Part shown: piece after piece, positions 32,949 through 44,908 of the stretch
Position numbering within the stretch: position 1 is the first letter of the stretch
Layout: each line of letters opens with the position of its first letter
From: Nemertoderma westbladi
Lineage: Eukaryota; Xenacoelomorpha; Nemertodermatida; Nemertodermatidae
NCBI GenBank assembly: GCA_032718475.1
Contig: JAUCBJ010007119.1
Coordinates: forward strand, 1-64,000
Length of the DNA: 64,000 bases
Reading direction: 5' to 3'
Made by a program: the position numbers and the translations under genes
The notes under the pieces: generated by a model
What the model saw: only the letters and a program-made list of their open reading frames with translations
The model's database searches: none
What the model was told of the DNA's origin: nothing

Positions 32949-34116
32949 GGTAACTGATCTTCTCCTTCAGAAACCTGTCGGATATCTTGTATTTGGGAAG
33001 ATCTTTAACAACATGGACCTGCGCAGATGTCAGTGGAGCGGTATCACTAGTGGTCTTCGTCCTGGAGTAGTGATGATGAAAACATCGCTTTAAATATATA
33101 ACGGCCTTACAGAGCCGATTCCAGGAACTATAATGATGTATCGCTCTCTGCAGGAGAGGTGAGAGTCCTTGCGAGACATCTGGTATTCCAGATTTCCAAT
33201 CCCTCTCTCTGATTTCCACAACAGACTTATTTGTGGCTGTGGGTTTCGGATCCAAAGCGTCGTCTCCGGAAGTGTGTAGTACAGACAGATCTATCACAGG
33301 TTTAAATAACTTCGATTTACTCGCCCGGATTTTAGGTTTTACTTTCTCCGCTCCCTTGGCCTGTCTAATCTCCGCTGTAGTAAGATGAGGAGGCCATTCA
33401 TCCTCTTCTTTGCTTAGGAAGTCGGGTCCACCTAACCAGTCTGGAGTATCTATCAGTTCTTGTGGAGTTGCTCCCCTGGAGGCGATGTCTGCTGGATTAA
33501 TCGTTCCGGGGCAATGTCTCCATTGATCTATCTTCGTGCGACTAAGTATAATGGCTACTCTGTTGGTAACGAAGACGCTGAACTGACAGACTTCATTGGT
33601 TATATACTCCAACACGAGTAAAGCATCGGTCCAATAGACAGTTTTTTCCAGTGGGTAGTCGATCTGTTCTGTTACATTCCGGCCGATGGCTGTAGCATAT
33701 AGAGCCGCCTTTAACTCCGCTCGAGGAACTTTCAACTTGTTGTTTATCAAGGCCTTAGAGGTAACCAAGGCGATCTTAATTCCATCCGGAGTTTCAACTC
33801 TCAGGTAGGCTACTATACCTATTCCCATATCGCTGGCGTCTCCAAACACATGGAGTTGATAGGAATACGTAGGGAGAACATGACCAAAATATGAACAGGT
33901 AATTATAAAGTTCTCGATGGCTGGTAGAGAATCTTCCCATTTCATCCACTTCCTTAATAGTTCTCCCTTAAGTGGATCGTCCCATGAGTGGTTTTCAAGC
34001 CACATTTGTTGTACTAAACTCCGAGCAATCAATATAACTGGGCTAATAAATCCCAATGGATCGAAATAAGTGCTCAGGATACTTAAACAAATCCGTTTAG
34101 TCCGAACTGGATTATC
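32949..34116 (-). CDS. pol: RNase H-like region of pol, copy 2
   Basis: Begins in frame after the stop at 34117-34119 and runs about 370 residues: TYFDPLGFISPV, an RNase H-like core (YQLHVFGDASDMGIGIVAYL, PRAELKAALYATAIG, YWTDALLVLEYI), then HCPGTINPADIASRG, and ends where X is inserted. The Asp and Glu residues expected of BEL RNase H are present. It degrades the RNA strand during reverse transcription. Confidence 0.88.
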
Positions 34117-35919
34117 TCACTGTTTTAGCTGGAAAAACAGGATATCTCTCTCTGTGTCCCATTTCAAACCAAGTGTCTTGGTTTCTGGAAGATCGTCTTT
34201 GATCAGGTCTAGATCTTTAACTCCTCGATCTTCTACCGGGATCGATTCCAGAAACTCACGGGAGTTGCTGGTGAATTTAGTTAATCGAAATCCACCTCTT
34301 TTTAAGCACTCTACCGTTCCTTTGGCGACATCAATGGCTTCTTCCACTGATGGGAGGGACTGTAAATTGTCGTCCATGTATATATCCCGTTTGATGTTGT
34401 CGATCACCTCTTTAGAGAAGGCGTCCCGGTTGTCATCAGCAGTGGTTCGCACCACTGAGCAGGCGTTTGAAGGGCTTGAGATGATCCCAAAAGCCTGGAT
34501 GGTCATCCAGTACTCCACCAGTTTCTGGTTGAGGTCTCCTTCAGGCCACCACAGAAATCGTAGGCTGTCTCGATCCCTATCCAGCGCCTTGACTTGTAAG
34601 AACATGCCTTCTATATCAGAGGCGAAAGTGATTGAATATTGTCGTAATCTTAAGAGTATTCCCAACAAGGATTGGAGTAAGTTGGGTCCTGGCAACAACT
34701 CGGAATTAAGGGATTGGCCCATGTAGAGGGCGGAGCCGTCAAATACTACCCGGACTTCATTGGGTTTACCGGGTTTGGGAACATAATGATGTGTTAGATA
34801 GAACGTTCTCTCAGTTATGGGTGTTTCCTCCGGTACTCGCTCCGCATATCCCTTGTTAATAAATTTCTTCAACTGAGTCTTGTACATTTCCTTAGCTGAA
34901 GCATTTGCCGTAAGGCGTCGATGTAGTTGCGCAATTCTTTTCTCCGCCAAGGGTCGGTTGTTTATAAATTTAGGTTCTCGCTTTCGAAATGGTAGACCGA
35001 TTTCATATCTACCTTGATCTTTAAGAAAACGTGTAGTTGTCTCCTGGATCTGCTTGGCTCTTTCTTCTTCTACCGATAGGGCCTTATCGTAGGAATTGTG
35101 CTCTACACCCTCTTGAGTAAAGAATCGTACGGCGTGTTCATCCCGAGTCTTCGCGTTGTAGCGATCTATTACGTCATTCAGTTCGTCGTTATAGTCGACT
35201 TGTCCTGATGGACGAATGAGTTGACATAGGTTCACTTGGTTTTGCCAAGTTTCGTTTTCCGTAAGGAGGTCAATGTTATTCTCCTCGTCGAAGAGTTGGT
35301 GGATATCGTCATTATCTGAGGAGTATGGTGTTCCCTCAGTTGGGTCGTCCACCTCACTGCTCTCCGCTTCCCATTCACTTACTTGGTAGACCCGTTCTTT
35401 GGGTAACCTTTCCATGAGAGTTCTACGGGAAGGGCCAGTAAAGTACCAACCTACTCTAGTTCTTCCCGCATAGGCTTGTAGTGGTTGCGGTTGAGCAGGC
35501 CGTTTCTCCAATGTCTCAAGCACCTCATGCGCATTTTGGCCGATGAGTATTTGCACTCCAGGGTAGTCTGTGTTGAATCTAGGTATCTCAAGCTGCTGGG
35601 TGAAATCGTCCTCCTCCCAGTTATAAGGTTCCACTTGGTTGGTAGCGAAGTTCTTTATCGCCACCATTTTTACTGACCTTATACTGTGTTCTCCTAGTTC
35701 ATCCTGGGGGGTGGACAACGCACCTACATAGTAATCTGCAATTACTGTAGATTTCCAAACCTGCATAATTCCTGACATGTTTAACTTAGTTCGGAACTTG
35801 GGTTGTCCAGCAAAGATGTCTTCGGCTAGTTCTTTGTCAATGAATGTTCCTGTGCTGCCGGAGTCAAGAAGGGCATTCACTATATAACTTTTTCGTGGCC
35901 CGTGGACTCTCAACTGCAC
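34117..35919 (-). CDS. pol: Protease end and reverse transcriptase of pol, copy 2
   Basis: A 600-residue frame. It starts within the protease (LLDSGSTGTFIDKELAEDIF), passes the R-VGWYFTGPSRRTL segment, then enters RT: LTHHYVPKPGKPNEVRVVFD, LLPGPNLLQSLLGILLRLRQ, FASDIEGMFLQV, and IYMDDNLQSLPS with the YMDD catalytic box encoded at 34369-34380. It ends at a TGA (34117-34119) that is CGA in copy 1, a single C-to-T nonsense change. A one-base loss in a G run near 35990 separates it from the zinc knuckles. Confidence 0.9.
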   Translation of the reverse strand: MQLRVHGPRKSYIVNALLDSGSTGTFIDKELAEDIFAGQPKFRTKLNMSGIMQVWKSTVIADYYVGALSTPQDELGEHSIRSVKMVAIKNFATNQVEPYNWEEDDFTQQLEIPRFNTDYPGVQILIGQNAHEVLETLEKRPAQPQPLQAYAGRTRVGWYFTGPSRRTLMERLPKERVYQVSEWEAESSEVDDPTEGTPYSSDNDDIHQLFDEENNIDLLTENETWQNQVNLCQLIRPSGQVDYNDELNDVIDRYNAKTRDEHAVRFFTQEGVEHNSYDKALSVEEERAKQIQETTTRFLKDQGRYEIGLPFRKREPKFINNRPLAEKRIAQLHRRLTANASAKEMYKTQLKKFINKGYAERVPEETPITERTFYLTHHYVPKPGKPNEVRVVFDGSALYMGQSLNSELLPGPNLLQSLLGILLRLRQYSITFASDIEGMFLQVKALDRDRDSLRFLWWPEGDLNQKLVEYWMTIQAFGIISSPSNACSVVRTTADDNRDAFSKEVIDNIKRDIYMDDNLQSLPSVEEAIDVAKGTVECLKRGGFRLTKFTSNSREFLESIPVEDRGVKDLDLIKDDLPETKTLGLKWDTERDILFFQLKQ

Positions 35920-35987
35920 TACGGGAAATTCTCGGATTCCTACATTTGAAGTTGGTGCTTTCCAAGATGGTTGTCGGTCAGGAGTAG

Positions 35988-36644
35988 TTAGGGGGGCTCA
36001 CTGTCGGTGTCCTTTTCATACGTAAGTGCTCGATACACTGCGGTATTTATTAGGTAACAGGATTCGTTTTTGTCGGAGAATTCGTCCGTATAGAATCCTT
36101 CCATCTCAGAACTTTGGTCAGTGTCGTTCACATCACTGAATTGGACATGTAGTTCGGACTCACTTACCTGACTCGGGCTGTTTCGTTCGAATTCAGTGTG
36201 CAACAAGATATGATGTTTTGCGCCGCACTTTGCACACCTTGCGTCGGAGTAACAGGTTCGCCGTTGGTGTCCTTGTCTGAGGCAATTATAACACAACCGC
36301 TTATCCCACATGACTTCACGTCTATCCTTTAATGATTTCTTTAGGAATTCATCACACACATTCAAACGGTGGGGCCCGTCACACAGCGCACATTTCGGTT
36401 TGATGTTACTTACTTTACTTTGAGTAACATTGTGCACACTCATTCTTTCTTCGGGCTTTCTTACATGAATTCTCTTAGGAGACGTAGGAGGAGTTTTTCT
36501 TACCTGTTCTCTCCTGTCATTGATTCGAGACTTGAATTTACTTACGTCTTTAGGCGTTTTGTTGACATAATAAGATCTTTCAGCGTCTTTCCCGCTGTCC
36601 TCTTCTTGAGAAGCCTGGCTTTCGCCATCGTCGGTATAACACAC
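35988..36644 (-). CDS. Zinc-knuckle (nucleocapsid-like) region, copy 2
   Basis: Three motifs: CALCDGPHRLNVC, CYNCLRQGHQRRTC and CAKCGAKHHILLH, between basic and acidic stretches. The frame is cut off by the one-base shift near 35990; in copy 3 the same frame continues into the protease. Confidence 0.88.
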   Translation of the reverse strand: MCYTDDGESQASQEEDSGKDAERSYYVNKTPKDVSKFKSRINDRREQVRKTPPTSPKRIHVRKPEERMSVHNVTQSKVSNIKPKCALCDGPHRLNVCDEFLKKSLKDRREVMWDKRLCYNCLRQGHQRRTCYSDARCAKCGAKHHILLHTEFERNSPSQVSESELHVQFSDVNDTDQSSEMEGFYTDEFSDKNESCYLINTAVYRALTYEKDTDSEPP

Positions 36645-36749
36645 TGGTGTTACCTTTCTCCTAGAAACGGGTTTCTCACTTACCTTATTTTCCGGTGTCT
36701 TCTCTCTGGACTGCTTTAGGAGCTGTAATTTTACTTCTCCATCTAAGAA

Positions 36750-39468
36750 TTACATGAGATCAGCCATGGTAGGGTCTCGTCGTTGTTGTTCCATCATATA
36801 TAACACTTTCTTATCCCAGCGTGTACCTACTCCACCCTTTGGTAAAGTAGAGGCCACGGCTCCAATAACCATAGAACTCTGATATTCATGAGACTTACCT
36901 AGCCAATCTAATTGTGTACAGATCTCCTGAATCTCATCGGAAAACTCTATAATCCCGCTGCTAATGAACTTTCGGGGCGCTACCAATTTTGCATACAAAT
37001 ACCTAGCTATGTTATTCCTATTACCATACCTGATGTTAAGAGTATCCCAAACTTGTCTTAATCCATCTGGATGTCCAATAAACTTTAACGCCATTAACTT
37101 GGGAGATCCTTCCAAGCACTCGATGAGGAATCTAAGTTTCTCTCCGATAGATAACACAGAGTTCTGTATGTTATCTATGTAATATTCATTAAAAGGTAAC
37201 CATTTCATCTCATTTCCATTGAACTTGACGATCTCACCTACCTTTACCACTTGACGGGCTTCGGTTCTAGCCATTTGACACGTAAAACTTTCTTGGGCCA
37301 TTGTGTTATTTAATATCGAGCTATCGGTATATAAATTTCTCGGATTATGATCAGGTCTATATGGAATATCATTGTCAACAGGTTTATAATTACCCTTAAT
37401 AGGGTTTACTATAGGAGTTTCTACTTCACTAGCAGTATAGATGCGTGTAGGCTCCACACCTTGCGCATGAAATACTTCAGACCTAACAGGTTGACACATT
37501 GTTACCGGGGTTGGTGGTATACCCCTTTGGGTATTCACCAACCTATCGCGTTCCAATGCGATACTCTGCTGCACCTCTTGCAACTCTAACCTACTTTCCC
37601 TTACCGTGCCCTTGAACTGCTGAACAGTTCCTTCCATCTCCCGGACCTGCTGAGAGGAGCACTTACGGTGTTCCCTCAACTGCCCGAGCAGAAGACCCAT
37701 CTCTCGTCGTCCCTCCTATACCCACTCTACCGCCGAAGCGGGAGCCGCCAACATAGTAGCGGGCGGACGAGGGACAACGGGCAACAAATCATTGATATTT
37801 CGCTCGGAGTCCAGGACAGGAACCGTCTCAGGGGTTGTTCTGCTGGGCACAGGTAGTTTTGTGCTGTGCAAAGGGAATTTAGAGGTAGGTTCTGGGAGTA
37901 CAGGTGTCTCTATCACCGAAGGGGTGGCTTCGAGAACAGGCCTAATTATTTCAGGCTCATCTACTATAGTAGGGAGTCTTTCTATTTTAATAATTTGGTC
38001 TGTGGGTTCTGTACTACCTAAGTCTGTGCTAGCTAGTTGCCTTCTAACAGCTGGGGGCAAATCAGGCAATTTCTGACGGTGGGACATTCTTCTACGCCTA
38101 CTTAGACGAGACCTACTTCCTCCGCCTTCAGGATCGGTGGTATCGCCTTCATCAGAGGATGTAAATCCCTGTCATTTGGGAGTAGATCGACTCATCATCT
38201 GCATTTGACTAGCTGTTAACTGTTTATTTATGCAGTCTTGATTCTCTTGAATATTTTCCAACTCTAGTTGGGTGGTCTCTTCAGATGCTATTCGTTCCGC
38301 TTCTGCCACCGCTATCTTTCTTTCCGCTTCTATTGCTGCAGCTGCCGCTTTTGCCTCTGCCGCTGCTTCTGCCGCCTTTCTTTCCGCTTCTGCCGCTGCC
38401 ATTGCCGCTGCTGCTGTCTTTCTGTCTTCTATACGTTTTTTCTTTACTTGTTCTTCTTGGACCCTAGCGATGCGGAGTCTTTCATCAAATTTAGCTTGGT
38501 TCGCAGCTAACATTTCCGCATCGATTGCATCCAACACAAGCTTGGCTCCTTCACTATTAGGGCGAAGTCCAGACAGCCGTCTCCTCAACTCTTCGTCACC
38601 TAGGAATCATTGATAGTCTGACAGATAGATGTCAATAGCGTCTCACCCGCTGGAACCAAGTCTTTACGGCAACTTGCAACGACGTGTCTTGTCTTCTTTT
38701 CGAAGCTTCCTCAAAGGCCGATAGGATTAGTCTGATTCTTAGAATTCTTTCTCTAACTTGATAAAGCAGCTCTTCCTGCTCTTGAGGTCCTTGGGGTTGT
38801 CGAAACAGTTGTTCCTCTAATCGCTCTAAAGAGCTGAAGAATCCCTGTACATATCCTGCTGCCGACCTCTTCCACACAGCTGGATCACTAGTGTCTTTTG
38901 TCACTCCCACCCTGTGTATGTCTTCCCAGGCAGCTTCCGATAAGTCAAACGGGAGTCCGGGTCCGGGGAAGTTCCATTGCGACTCGACAATAGACTTCAG
39001 TTCCTCCCTTGTGTATCCCGCATAACTGTCCTTGGTCGATCGCTTACTTCTCACCCAATCAATTTGGTGTTCCTCCACCGCAATCAATACCCTAGTGAGT
39101 ACGGCTGCAGGAAGAATGAGAAGGGGATCCGAATAAACCGCATCTGCCATCTTTGCTCCTCGCTCGGGTGTCAACTCTACAGTATCCGAACTACTGGAGC
39201 TATCGGGCCGCTGAGAAATAAGTTCTTGGCTAGGGTGTTGCTGCTGTTTAACAGCTGCTTCCTGGTCCCGCTTGACCTGAGCCCGAGTGCCTATGATAGA
39301 CCTACGGTGTTGGACTAGCCTAGGGTCTGATAGCACTACTGGAGGGATGATCTTTCTTACAGTAGGAGGTGAGTTGAACTTTGGTCTCACACGTTCCACA
39401 CTCCTGTCTGGGTCACAGATGGTTGTATCTAGGAGACTGTCTGACAGGTTTTGCTTTGTGTCAGACAT
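36750..39468 (-). pseudogene. gag: Gag, copy 2, with several stops
   Basis: The ATG at 39468 (MSDTKQNLSDSLLDTTICDP) follows the leader and is shared with copy 3. The same domains as in copy 1 are present. Damage: a deletion of ~130 bp near 38640 that removes the segment before the coiled coil, and single-base nonsense changes near 38172, 37716 and 36750. The Ala/Glu coiled coil (38260-38420) is shorter than in copy 1. The DUF1759-like end is well conserved (37300-36750). Confidence 0.85.
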
Positions 39469-41383
39469 GTTTGTTTGTACAGTTGAATGCCTACTGCTAT
39501 ATTACAGTTAAAGCAAGTCTAGTAATTCAGTATCAACTGTTAGCCTAGTAATTAATTACCGATATCGTTACTCAGTGTAACGTGATATATTTACAATATA
39601 TTAGAGTACCGGTATACACTTATAGTATATATATAAGTATTATTACAGACTAGGTTTGTCACAGAATACCGGTATATAATTTCAGCGCAAATATATATAA
39701 ATATATAATAAGCCTATCGTGAATACCGGTATACAGCTTACACTTATAGTATATATAAGTATAATTATAGACTAGAATTAATTACAGAATACCGGTATAT
39801 AATTTCAGCACAAATATATAGAAATATATAATAAGCCTATCGTGAATACCGGTATATCAATTATTTTAGAATAATTGAATTTCTGAAATTTAGGGTTACT
39901 TGGTTACTTTACTTTACTTTATTACTGTTATTTAAGCAGTAGTCCAACTGACATTAAGACCTAATTGTTGTAAGACAGGCCTACTATTTTATAAATCGGT
40001 TTGAGTTGATTTATAATATATATACCCGTTTAATGGGTTTTTGTCAATATTTGAAATAAATGTTATTATTTCTGGGAAAGAGTCACTACACAGAAGCTCT
40101 ACACTCTCAGTGAAGTGCTACTTGTTGGACACTAAAACAAATAATTCTAATTTACCTAAGTTACTTAATACTACAAATTACGTACAATTACGGGGTGAGA
40201 TTACAATCTCTAAATAAACACAAAAAATTACACGTACGAATTTTTTTTTAGGGTAATTTTACTAGAAGTCTACAAGCCAGCCTAACAAAGGGTTAGAATA
40301 TCTGGTTCTTACAAACGGACAGGATACTACGGTATTTGAAAGTAATAAAGCAGTAGTAAATATACTGCGTTGTCCAGATAGGAAAAATACCACCGTCTGA
40401 CGACTTATAGCCATAGCGCTATAAGTACTACGTTATGTATCACGGAGTGTTCCTACCTAGAAGTTAATTACCGCGGCCTAACAGAGCCAACGTGCCTATC
40501 AACCACTTTACAACACAAATATACTGCCTACACACTAATTACCTTCGGAAAGCACTGTACACTAAACCCTAAATTAGGTACAAGTACTTATACAACAAAT
40601 AACCAGCAGTTAAAAATACTTGAACAGCTAAATGAACCACGGTATCTGCCGGAGTGACCAACGCATAAAATCTCCAGTCTTTACCTACGCCAAACAGCCC
40701 TGATGTAGTACCGGGGTTAATTTAACTATAACGGTATGGATAACAAGCACAATTACTGTAGGAATAAACTTGGGGGTATGAATGTTGCGAATAATCGCAT
40801 AAACTCTGAATAATAAATATTACGCTACCCTTACAGACTACACAAACAAAATACAGACCAAACGCTGGCAGACTACTATCAAGCCTAAATAAACTACAGT
40901 ATATGCAGACTCCGAAATGGTTAGTTAGTATGCGTTCTAACCGAGTAGTACGACTTATTCTTTCAGGGGGGATTTACCTTACAGCACTGGATGCCCACCA
41001 CTTTCCTAACTAGTACTTTATCGGACATACACTCTACATACACTGCAATCTCTTCAGACTTAACAACAGTCAGACAACAGTCTAGCCTACAAATTACCTG
41101 TACAATCTGAGCAGGCTTACACGTCTTCTGCTCAATATTAACTTACAAATAAATAAAACTGACAGAAATAGGCCTAAGTAAAATCCCAATAAAAAACCAG
41201 GCGTCCCCGATTAAATATTAAGACCTACCGGTATATAATTATCTAAATCGAATAATATTGCTGTACTTGTACTGCTGTAAGTACCGGTTCGGGTAGTTAG
41301 GCAGTCAGGCCTACTGGTTGCCGGTCGACCAGTACTTTTGCCTTTTTATTGCCTACGTGCAATAAAGAAGCTATAACTGTTAT
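39469..41383 (-). other. 5' leader of copy 2
   Basis: 1.9 kb without a conserved frame. Between 39600 and 39870 the palindromic phrase TACCGGTATA occurs five times at 57-66 bp spacing. Directly after the LTR the sense strand reads ATAACAGTTATAGCTTC; I find no TGG-type tRNA primer site there. Confidence 0.75.
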
Positions 41384-42557
41384 TGTTTGCGCTTTTAGAC
41401 CTTTAGCAGTTTAACCTGCCAAATTTAGGTGTCTTCTAGGTTATAAATCGACTTTAGCCTATGACGAGTATTTGATACACTACATTAGCCGAAGCCAGCC
41501 TATGCGCGACCATTCACCCGCTGGATATACCCGGGAGACTGGATTCGGAAGCTCTGACCTTATTGCGATGTAGGCCTACTGTATTATTCGATTGATCGTT
41601 AATATATAATCTCTGACCAATATTATTCACTTTCGGGAAATATTAACAGTTCCTTTAGGACGTGGCGCTCTAAGTATGTAAACAGAGTTATGACTTACAC
41701 TAAACACAACGGGATGGCTATTGATTCACGTATAAAGTGCATTCTTTAGGAGATGCTTTGTTATCTGTCACAGTCATGCACACTACCGCACAATGCTGCA
41801 CACCGATCTGCCGACCTTCACTAATTTTAGACACATATAAAGAGAACAGCAACTGACACATGTAGTGCCTATGAAATAGCATTAGATTCACTCCAAACCC
41901 AATATAATGTAAGTCGTAATTGCTATATGTAACCGGTCTCTTACCTTCAGTATATCAAGAAGATTGGGGTTTTATGATTATTTATCTATATTATCCAAAT
42001 ATAACAATATTCCATCAACTGATACAATTAATAACCGACAGTAAATAGCAGTAAAATAATGCGGTGTTTGTAGGTGACAATATGATTTGATTTGGCAGTT
42101 TGTGAATTAATAACAGTTATACGTTTCTATGATCAAAGCCGTTCTAATGTTTGGCTAAAGTCTGAAACACAGAATAATTCCACAGCCGATGTTCTGGCAT
42201 CAGGAAAAAAGGTAAACATAAACCATAATGCATTGCGCGATTTCCCGGAGGCTTCTGTACAAATAAAATGAAAATCGCTCTGATTGGTCGACCGAACAAA
42301 GAACAAAGAAAAAGTTACACGTGTACATATCAGCTGATAGATGTCGTCATCTGAACTTACACTGTACTAAGAGTATTTTGGTGTATTGCGACATAAAATT
42401 GCTAGTTATGTCCGCCAAAGTACACATACAGAAGAAATGGCTTTTTATGTCCACTAAAACACCGGTACAGTAAGGAAACGGCTTTTTATGTCCGTTAAAA
42501 CACCTACAGAGTACTTTGCGGGGAAAATAACCAGCTAATTCCGCAAAAGCCTTTACA
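41384..42557 (-). repeat. 5' LTR of copy 2
   Basis: 1174 bp, exactly the length of the 3' LTR, with sense ends TGTAAAGG and GCGCAAACA. It differs from the 3' LTR only by scattered substitutions. It is followed on the plus strand by GGGTA, the target duplication. Confidence 0.93.
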
Positions 42558-43689
42558 GGGTACAGTACGTGTCTAGCCCTTTTAATCTGCACCCCCCCCC
42601 CCCCACCCTTCCCACCCACCAATACATAACCGCGACATCTACCACCCACGGAAGGGTAGCGCGAACTTATTTCCAATCGCACATTCAATATGCAAGGCCA
42701 GGTGGTTTATAGGAATATAATAAACGCAGTACTCGTTTTCATTATAAGCCTCGTTGCGTTCGTCCTGTTTTGAATTTAAATATATTTCTTAAACGCAGGC
42801 TAGGACGATCTTTATAATAATAATAACTAGGGATGCGATCAATGTGTGAAGCCAGGTGGTTTATATAATAATATAGTCAACGCAATATTCCTCTTCTTTA
42901 TAAGCCTCGTTGTGCTCGTCCTGTTTTGTATTTAATTATAGTTCCTAAACGCAGACTGACGATCTTTATAACTACCGATGCGTTCAATAGGCGCAGCCAG
43001 GTATGGTTTATAGGAATATAGTCTATGCAGTACTCGTCTTCATTATATGCCTCGTTGCGCTCGTCGCTCGTCCTGTGTTGTCATAAAATATTTTTCCTAA
43101 ACGCAGACTGACGACCTTTATACAGTTATAACTATGCGAAGTTTCGAAACTGTGCGAGTAACTGCTGATACATCTATGTGGAGATATGTGATACAATGCC
43201 AACGCATCGTATGCCGATGTAGTAATATCTGAATATGGGTATTGAAATAATATTATATCAATGTACACTCTTAAAATGCAGCAAAAAATTGTAGCTAATT
43301 TCATTGGTTACATATAAAATAATAAAATTATTTTTAAGAACATTAATTTTACTACTTTACAAAAATTCAATTAAAAAATAACCAGACAAATACATTGTGG
43401 AATAAACTATTTCATATATAAGCCTACACAACAGCCATGCCATGGATAGTATTTATGTTATTATATCTGTCATTTACCTGAGATAGCAATACAACATTTA
43501 TAGTAGAGTCAATAGGAAGTGGAATACAGGAAGGATGGTGGGATGTGGGATTTAAAGAATGCTGTCTGGGCTGGAATAGCAATACTGGTTGCCTATTACA
43601 ATTCCTCTCTGGTTAGTCTACAGCCACAACTCCCAGCTAGCTAGCTCCACACCAGCAGAGACTTGACCAATAATCATTCCCAGCAACTG
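42558..43689. repeat. Segment between copies 2 and 3 with ~150-bp tandem repeats
   Basis: After a C homopolymer (42592-42604) there are three imperfect ~150-bp units (from about 42690, 42843 and 42990) with landmarks GCCAGGTGGTTTATA, TCATTATAAGCCTCGTTGCG and CTAAACGCAGACTGACGATC. The stretch from about 42770 to 43680 is repeated at 60530-61290. No gene is seen. Confidence 0.8.
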
Positions 43690-44830
43690 TGTTCGCGCTT
43701 TCAGACCTTTAGCAGTTTAACCTGCCAAATTTAGATGTCTTCTAGATTATAAATCGACTTTAGCCTATGACGAGTATTTGATACACTACATTAGCCGAAG
43801 CCAGTCTATGCGCGACCATTCACCCGCTGGATATACCCGGGAGACTGGATGCAGAAGCCTTGACCTTATTGCGGTGTAGGCCTACTGTATTATTCGACTG
43901 ATCGTTAATATATAATCTCTGACAAATATTATTCACTTTCGGGAAATATTAACAGTTCCTTTAGGACGTGGCGCTCTAAATATGTAAACAGAGTTATGAC
44001 TTACACTAGACACAACGGGATGGCTATGGATTCACGTATAAAGCGCATTCTTTAGGAGATGCTTTGTTATCAGTCACAATCATGCACACTACCGCACAAT
44101 GCTGCACACCGATCTGCCGACCTTCACTAATTTTAGTCACATATAAAGAGAACAACAACCGACACATGTAGTGCCTATGAAATAGCATTAGATTCACTCC
44201 AAAACCACTTTAATGTAAGTCGCAATTGCTATATGTAACCGGTCTCTTACCTTCAGTATATCAAGAAGATTTGGGGTTTTATGATTATTTATCGATGTTA
44301 ACCAAATATAATAATATTCCATCAACTGATATAATTAATAACCGACAGTAAATAGCAGTAAAAATGCGGTGTTTATAGGTGACAATATGATTGGTGTTGA
44401 GTTGGTATGGTTTGTGGTTTGATAACAGTTATACGTTTCTATGACCAAAGAAAACTAATGTTTGGCTAAAGCCTGAAACACAGAAATTCCAAAGCCGGTC
44501 TTCTGGCTGTGGACAAAATACACATACTGACTGAATTGCATGAGTTTCTGTATACAATCTCCAACACAGAGTCAAAAAACGCTCTGATTGGTCGACCGAA
44601 CAAAGAACGAACAAAGAACAAAGAAAAAGTTACACGTGTACATATCAGCTGTTAGATGTCGTCATGGTAACTACACTGTATCAAGAGGATTTTGGCTTAT
44701 TGCGACATAAGATCGCTAGTTATGTCCGCTAAAGTACACATACAGAAGAAATGGCTTTTTATGTCCGTTAAAACACCTACAGAGTACTTTGCGGGGAAAA
44801 TAACTAGCTAGATCCGCAAAAGCCTTTACA
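43690..44830 (-). repeat. 3' LTR of copy 3
   Basis: 1141 bp. It lacks one of the ~41-bp GGACATAAAAAGCC-containing repeats found in the other LTRs, which fits loss between direct repeats. The flanking internal sequence CCGCTCCCAG matches copy 2. Confidence 0.92.
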
Positions 44831-44908
44831 CCGCTCCCAGAAAATGGGATTTAATTCTATAAAATATAAAAAATCACAGTTTCTAAAATATAAAAATACT
44901 CTAAACAG

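Larger units (their letters stand above)
23823..42557 (-). mobile_element. Copy 2 of the giant BEL/Pao family, full length 18.7 kb
   Basis: Bounded by two 1174-bp LTRs in direct orientation and by the 5-bp target duplication GGGTA (23818-23822 and 42558-42562). The layout on the minus strand is LTR, 1.9 kb leader, gag, knuckles/protease, RT, RNase H, integrase, 1.6 kb spacer, accessory frame, LTR. By eye the LTRs differ at roughly 18-20 positions. The element has several in-frame stops and two later insertions (31770-32948 and 26706-27338). Without these it would be about 17 kb, well above the usual 6-10 kb of BEL/Pao elements. Confidence 0.93.
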
